A DNA stretch of 47,232 nt. It comes from Nitrospirota bacterium (lineage in GTDB: Bacteria > Nitrospirota > Leptospirillia > Leptospirillales > Leptospirillaceae). The DNA lies in the NCBI GenBank assembly GCA_023481175.1, contig JAMCWM010000005.1, positions 1-47,232 on the forward strand, in the 5' to 3' direction. Made by a program: the position numbers and the translations under genes. Below the pieces are notes generated by a model. The model did no database searches, was not told where the DNA came from, and saw only the letters and a list, made by a program, of their open reading frames with translations. This document shows, piece after piece, positions 44,230-47,232 of this stretch (its first letter is position 1; each line of letters opens with the position of its first letter).

Positions 44230-45123
44230 TTAGCGCGACGTATTCTTTCCCGATGGGGGGGCCGGCGCGTTTTCCTGAAGCAGGACCGCCGCCACCATCA
44301 GGATCCCGAAGGAGACCGGGAAAATCCCCGGGACCGGTTCGCGCAAAACCAGGAGGGAGAGAAGGGCGCCCAGAAAGGGAGAGAAGGAAAACCAGGCCCC
44401 GGTGCGCGACACCCCGATCAGGCCGATCGACCGGATGAAGAAGACCAGACTCATCCCGTATCCGACCGCTCCGGTCAGAAGAACAGCGAGGATCTCCGGC
44501 GAGAACCGGGGAAGAGTTTCAAGGGAGACGGACAGGAGGAGAAGGAGAAGGGAGGATCCCATCCCCTTCCAGACGGTCAGGACCAGGGGATTGATGGAGG
44601 AAAGATATCGGAGGATGTTCGAGTCCAGGGCCCACAGGAGAGCGGCTCCCAGGAAGGGCAGGGCCCAGAGCCCTGCCGTGCCGGTGCCTTTCCAGGAAAG
44701 GAGCGCGCACCCCGCCCCGCCAAGGATCGTTCCGGCAATCAGCCGGCCGGTGAGCCGCTCCCGGAAGAGAAGGCCCGCGATCAGAACGGTGAAGATCCCT
44801 TCGGCATTCATGAGAAGGCTCCCCTGAGAGGCCCGGGCCCCCGAAAGTCCCACCATCAGGAGCACCGGCGCGACCACGCCCCCGATCAGGATAGATCCCG
44901 CCAGAGCCCATCGTGCCGTCCGGGAGATCCCGCCCCCTCCCAGAAATTCCCGGGGGGTCCTGGGGGCGAGTCCCAGAAAGGGAATGATTCCGACAGAGGC
45001 TCCAAAGACCGAGCCCCCATAAAGGAGGGCCGATAGAAAAAGGGGAGGATACTCGTCGGCAAAGATCTTGGTGAAGGGTGTCGACAGGGAAAAAAGAAGG
45101 GTTGCCAGGATTGCCCAAACCAT
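44230..45123 (-). CDS. EamA/DMT-family transporter
   Basis: 297 residues from ATG 45123; a longer frame to 45423 has no support and would cross a plus-strand promoter. About ten helices in two EamA repeats (the first starts VWAILATLLFSLSTPFTKI; the second around LWALPFLGAALLWAL). Substrates of this family are metabolites or amino acids, unassigned here. Confidence 0.88.
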   Translation of the reverse strand: MVWAILATLLFSLSTPFTKIFADEYPPLFLSALLYGGSVFGASVGIIPFLGLAPRTPREFLGGGGISRTARWALAGSILIGGVVAPVLLMVGLSGARASQGSLLMNAEGIFTVLIAGLLFRERLTGRLIAGTILGGAGCALLSWKGTGTAGLWALPFLGAALLWALDSNILRYLSSINPLVLTVWKGMGSSLLLLLLSVSLETLPRFSPEILAVLLTGAVGYGMSLVFFIRSIGLIGVSRTGAWFSFSPFLGALLSLLVLREPVPGIFPVSFGILMVAAVLLQENAPAPPSGKNTSR

Positions 45124-45436
45124 CTGTGTCACGGGTCTCCGATCGGGGACGAGGGGCCCCGCCGGGACGGGGATGTCTTTTGGAGGAGGATTATACAGGG
45201 AAGGGCGCCTTCCGGAAACCGGAGGTTTTCTTCCCGAGCAAGCCTCCCACGGATCGCCTGGCGATGAACTTGCGACCGTCTTCCACTCGACGAAAATTTG
45301 ACATAGGGAAATTCTATGGTAATTTTTGGCAACATTAAAAATTGTCCTTATAGAATTCATGAGATTCTGAAACGAAGGTTGGTTTTTCAGGGATCGCTGA
45401 CCGGGCCAGATTGCCATTGACACAAGGAGAGGTCTG
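45124..45436. other. Divergent gap between the EamA gene and the 83-residue gene
   Basis: It holds the plus-strand promoter at 45298-45325 and an AT-rich leader of about 105 bases. No other gene or clear minus-strand promoter was seen. Confidence 0.4.
45298..45325 (+). promoter_or_regulatory. Near-consensus promoter of the 83-residue gene
   Basis: Perfect TTGACA at 45298-45303, 16-base spacer, TAATTT at 45320-45325. Start near 45332. Confidence 0.65.
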
Positions 45437-45688
45437 ATGAGCCAGGAGATGAAAAGGATCCATCAATCCGGGGAATATGAGATCGTGGGACTGAGCGAGA
45501 AGGAAAATGATGAAAAAAAGGAATCCCTTTTCTTTGTCCGGCATGAAGGAGCCCCTCAGGCCATTCCCTGCAACACCGTCCCCGAAGCCCTCGAGACGGC
45601 GACCCTCATGAACCGGGTCCTTCAGGTCTACCATTCGGGATCCGGGCTCGCTCCTCCTCCCTCTCGCCTGGCCTCTCGCCTGGATTGA
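45437..45688 (+). CDS. Small cytoplasmic protein of unknown function
   Basis: 83 residues from ATG 45437 with AAGGAGAGG upstream. Predicted two-strand, one-helix arrangement (EYEIVGLSEK, ESLFFVRHEG, then a helix EALETATLMNRVLQVYH) and a disordered Pro-rich tail. One cysteine (IPCNTV). Strong promoter before and intrinsic terminator after make it a single-gene transcript. Family not recognised. Confidence 0.65.
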   Translation: MSQEMKRIHQSGEYEIVGLSEKENDEKKESLFFVRHEGAPQAIPCNTVPEALETATLMNRVLQVYHSGSGLAPPPSRLASRLD

Positions 45689-45707
45689 CGCACTCGTCCT
45701 CCTTCGA

Positions 45708-45729
45708 AAAAAGGCTCGGGAGCCTTTTT
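45708..45729. terminator. Bidirectional intrinsic terminator
   Basis: AAAAAGGCT (45708-45716) pairs with AGCCTTTTT (45721-45729) around CGGG. The T-run serves the plus strand and the A-run gives a T-run on the minus strand. Confidence 0.8.
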
Positions 45730-46019
45730 CCGGGGTGGGATTTCACATGCCCGGGGAATTCGTCCTTGATTGAAGTTTTTCCGGAAAAGGCAAAGGATCA
45801 GAAAGAAACGCCGGAGAAAGGGATTACCGGAGGGTTCGAAGGGACGGGACAAGAAACCCGTTCAGGGGATTTCCCTCTTTTACCGGGATCTCCCGATGCC
45901 AGCTTTTACGAACAACGGGGCGCCTCTCTCTGAAGGGGACGACAGGAAAACTTTGAGAAAACCCGGGAAAGACAGGAACACCGATCGCCTTTCCCGGATT
46001 TCGGTAGGGATTCCCTTTT
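45730..46019. other. Non-coding gap between the terminator and the 115-residue gene
   Basis: Open frames here (for example one running from 45685 to 45933) lack start signals and read through the terminator. Nothing else was recognised. Confidence 0.35.
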
Positions 46020-46367
46020 CTAGTGGGTACAATGGTGCGGAATCGTTTTCAGTTCATTGAAGACCTCGTCGATGATCCGGATTTCCGTTTCGCGAGGAGT
46101 GGGTTCCATAGGCTGGAGTGGAGCCTCAACATAGGGCTGGGACATCACCAGCTGCATCACGCCCACCTTCATCGACTCTCGCATCTCGTCAGAAAGCGTT
46201 TCCAGATGATTTTCCGACAGGAAGTTGTCCGTCGCACAACCGAAGTAGGCGAGCAAATCCTTCTTCCAATGCAGGAATCCTTCAGGCGTCGGATCCGGGA
46301 CAGCATCGATCCAGGCCCTTTCCCCGATGGTTCTGGCTTTATCCAGAAGTCTTTCCATGGTTTCCAT
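46020..46367 (-). CDS. 115-residue protein of unknown function
   Basis: ATG 46367 follows AAGAAGGAGATC. Mostly helical, acidic, three cysteines/histidines near the end (IPHHCTH). Segments such as LHWKKDLLAYFGCATDNFLS and TEIRIIDEVFNELK look well ordered. The promoter at 46498-46525 (TTGACA-16-TAGAAT) is the best in the window by match to consensus. Family not recognised. Confidence 0.65.
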   Translation of the reverse strand: METMERLLDKARTIGERAWIDAVPDPTPEGFLHWKKDLLAYFGCATDNFLSENHLETLSDEMRESMKVGVMQLVMSQPYVEAPLQPMEPTPRETEIRIIDEVFNELKTIPHHCTH

Positions 46368-46723
46368 GACGATCTCCTTCTTCTCCGGTCTTTCTCGGAT
46401 TCTAAACGGGGAGGCTCGAACATTCTCTCATTCGAATCCTTCCCCCGATTTGGGTCTGAGGAGTGAGCACCTCCTCATTTTTTGTTCTCTTGTTTTCATT
46501 CTAAACCCTGGTAATAGATTGTCAATGATTAATTATTCAAATTTAAATTGATTCATTATTATCATCTTTGAAGTTTTGTTTTTTTACAGCCTCCGTCGGC
46601 CTTTTCGGACGACGTCGATTCCTTCCGTCTGCCAGTCTGAACCCCACTTTCGTCCCTTCTCAGTAACGCCGAACCCCCATTTTCGGACTCCGGAATTTTC
46701 AAAATTCTTGACTTCGAACACTC
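46368..46723. other. AT-rich gap with a minus-strand promoter
   Basis: Positions 46480-46580 are very AT-rich and contain the promoter of the 115-residue gene. From about 46600 to 46723 the sequence is probably the non-coding end of the IS1634-type element; its terminal repeat could not be fixed. Confidence 0.4.
46498..46525 (-). promoter_or_regulatory. Near-consensus promoter of the 115-residue gene
   Basis: Minus-strand TTGACA (46525-46520), 16-base spacer, TAGAAT (46503-46498). Start near 46490; leader about 120 bases. Confidence 0.7.
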
Positions 46724-47058
46724 TTACAGAACCCCGGAGATCGCCTTGTCCTCCGGTGAGAAGAAGGAGACGATCTTCTTCTGGATGTCCTTCATCCACA
46801 CGGTTCCCTTGGGATTTCCCCGAGCCGGAACCCAGTGGACCCTGTCCATGAGTTGGAAGATCCACCGCATCGTGGACCGGTTGGTCGGCTTGTTCTTCTG
46901 GTTCGGAATGGCGTCCTTGAGCGCCTTGAGTGTCCTCCTGAGTTCCTCCTCCGCCAGGGAATAAAGCAGAGCCAGCGCCATGACCATCGTCAAGGCCATG
47001 ATCCGTCGCTCGCTCTTCAGGAAGAAGGCATCCGTGAAAAACAGGGGATCCTTGTATG
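46724..47058 (-). pseudogene. C-terminal remnant of an IS1634-family transposase
   Basis: The minus-strand frame from 47058 to the TAA at 46724 reads YKDPLFFTDAFFLKSERR, later LYSLAEEELRRTLK and NKPTNRSTMRWIFQLMD, the conserved C-terminal end of IS1634-type (IS4-superfamily) transposases. The upstream four fifths of the gene are missing here: homology stops where an ISL3-family end begins at 47059. It is therefore a split or decayed copy; the other part may lie beyond the right edge. Confidence 0.8.
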
Positions 47059-47232
47059 GCTCTTCAGCTGAATCCGTGGGTACCCGGTGGATCAGGTAAA
47101 TTTGCAAGTGTATGGTAAAGAGCAATTTTCAGCGAATCTGTGGACCGAAACCCGAACGATTTTCTCATAGTCAGTTTCGCCTTGAGATTCAGGCCCTCCA
47201 CGGCTCCGCTGGAAAGGGTGCCTTTGGCCTCG
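47059..47232 (-). mobile_element. Right end of an ISL3-family insertion sequence
   Basis: GGCTCTTC at 47059-47066 has the GGCTCTT start of ISL3-family terminal repeats, and the transposase stop codon lies inside it. The eight bases outside (47051-47058, CCTTGTAT) would be one copy of the 8-bp target duplication known for this family. The element continues past the window. Confidence 0.7.
47064..47231 (-). CDS. ISL3-family transposase, C-terminal end
   Basis: 55 residues enter from the right edge and stop at TGA 47066-47064. The segment AVEGLNLKAKLTMRKSFGF followed by LKIALYHTLANLP is the highly conserved DDE-proximal C-terminus of ISL3 transposases (usually GVVEGxNNKAKxxxRxxYGF). One common Asn of NNK is Leu here. 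The element's integrity cannot be judged. Confidence 0.85.
   Translation of the reverse strand, partial: EAKGTLSSGAVEGLNLKAKLTMRKSFGFRSTDSLKIALYHTLANLPDPPGTHGFS

Overview
The window is GC-rich, densely coded bacterial chromosome. The gene set (ATP-independent sulfide oxidation flavoproteins, an FTR1 ferrous/ferric iron permease under a Fur-like box, a MetH lacking its reactivation domain with that domain on a separate gene, DUF2844/DUF3443 cell-envelope pair, GDP-mannose synthesis for exopolysaccharide) fits an acidophilic, chemolithotrophic iron oxidiser; by gene content and style I infer a Leptospirillum-like member of the Nitrospirota. That taxonomic call is an inference without any 16S or database support. 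No rRNA, tRNA or CRISPR array was seen.

Layout. 1-267: start of a TnpB gene and a hairpin that may be the left end of its IS200/IS605-type element. 577-6994: a Cache-domain membrane protein, then (minus strand) a chemoreceptor, a sulfide:quinone oxidoreductase with a DUF1641 partner, and a dihydrolipoamide-dehydrogenase-like flavoprotein; a 42-bp perfect palindrome sits just before the oxidoreductase ribosome binding site. 8032-12669: thiC, an intrinsic terminator, then metH split into reactivation domain and core. 13288-19806 (minus): a 14-helix MFS exporter with a coupled mini-protein, then typA-cyclophilin-metallo-hydrolase, and an RlmI-like rRNA methyltransferase. 20001-22773: three coupled envelope genes of unknown function. 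22778-25452: recO and era (minus), an SDR oxidoreductase (plus). 25481-26792: an AT-rich promoter, a decayed reading frame resembling an EAL domain, and a second strong promoter with a 58-residue protein. 27214-30131: manC and algC-type phosphomannomutase, together giving GDP-mannose. 30423: a one-helix mini-protein. 30819-34889 (minus): a beta-CASP nuclease and an acyl-ACP synthetase/ACP/acyltransferase fusion whose acyltransferase lacks its catalytic histidine. 35047-36812: Fur-controlled FTR1 permease, a cupredoxin with a promoter that predicts leaderless mRNA, and a MarR regulator. 36817-39693: an LPP20/TPR lipoprotein and an SLC13-type anion permease. 39726-41610: a 59-residue secreted mini-protein, DUF2844 and DUF3443, all overlapping. 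41750-44210: an SQR/NDH-2-like flavoprotein, then an operon of two tandem paralogous mini-proteins and pirin. 44230-46367: an EamA transporter and two unknown small proteins. 46724-47232: an IS1634-type transposase remnant interrupted by an ISL3-family element that runs off the right edge.

Common themes are sulfide/iron redox chemistry, envelope and exopolysaccharide building, and a surprising number of small genes with near-consensus promoters and strong ribosome binding sites.
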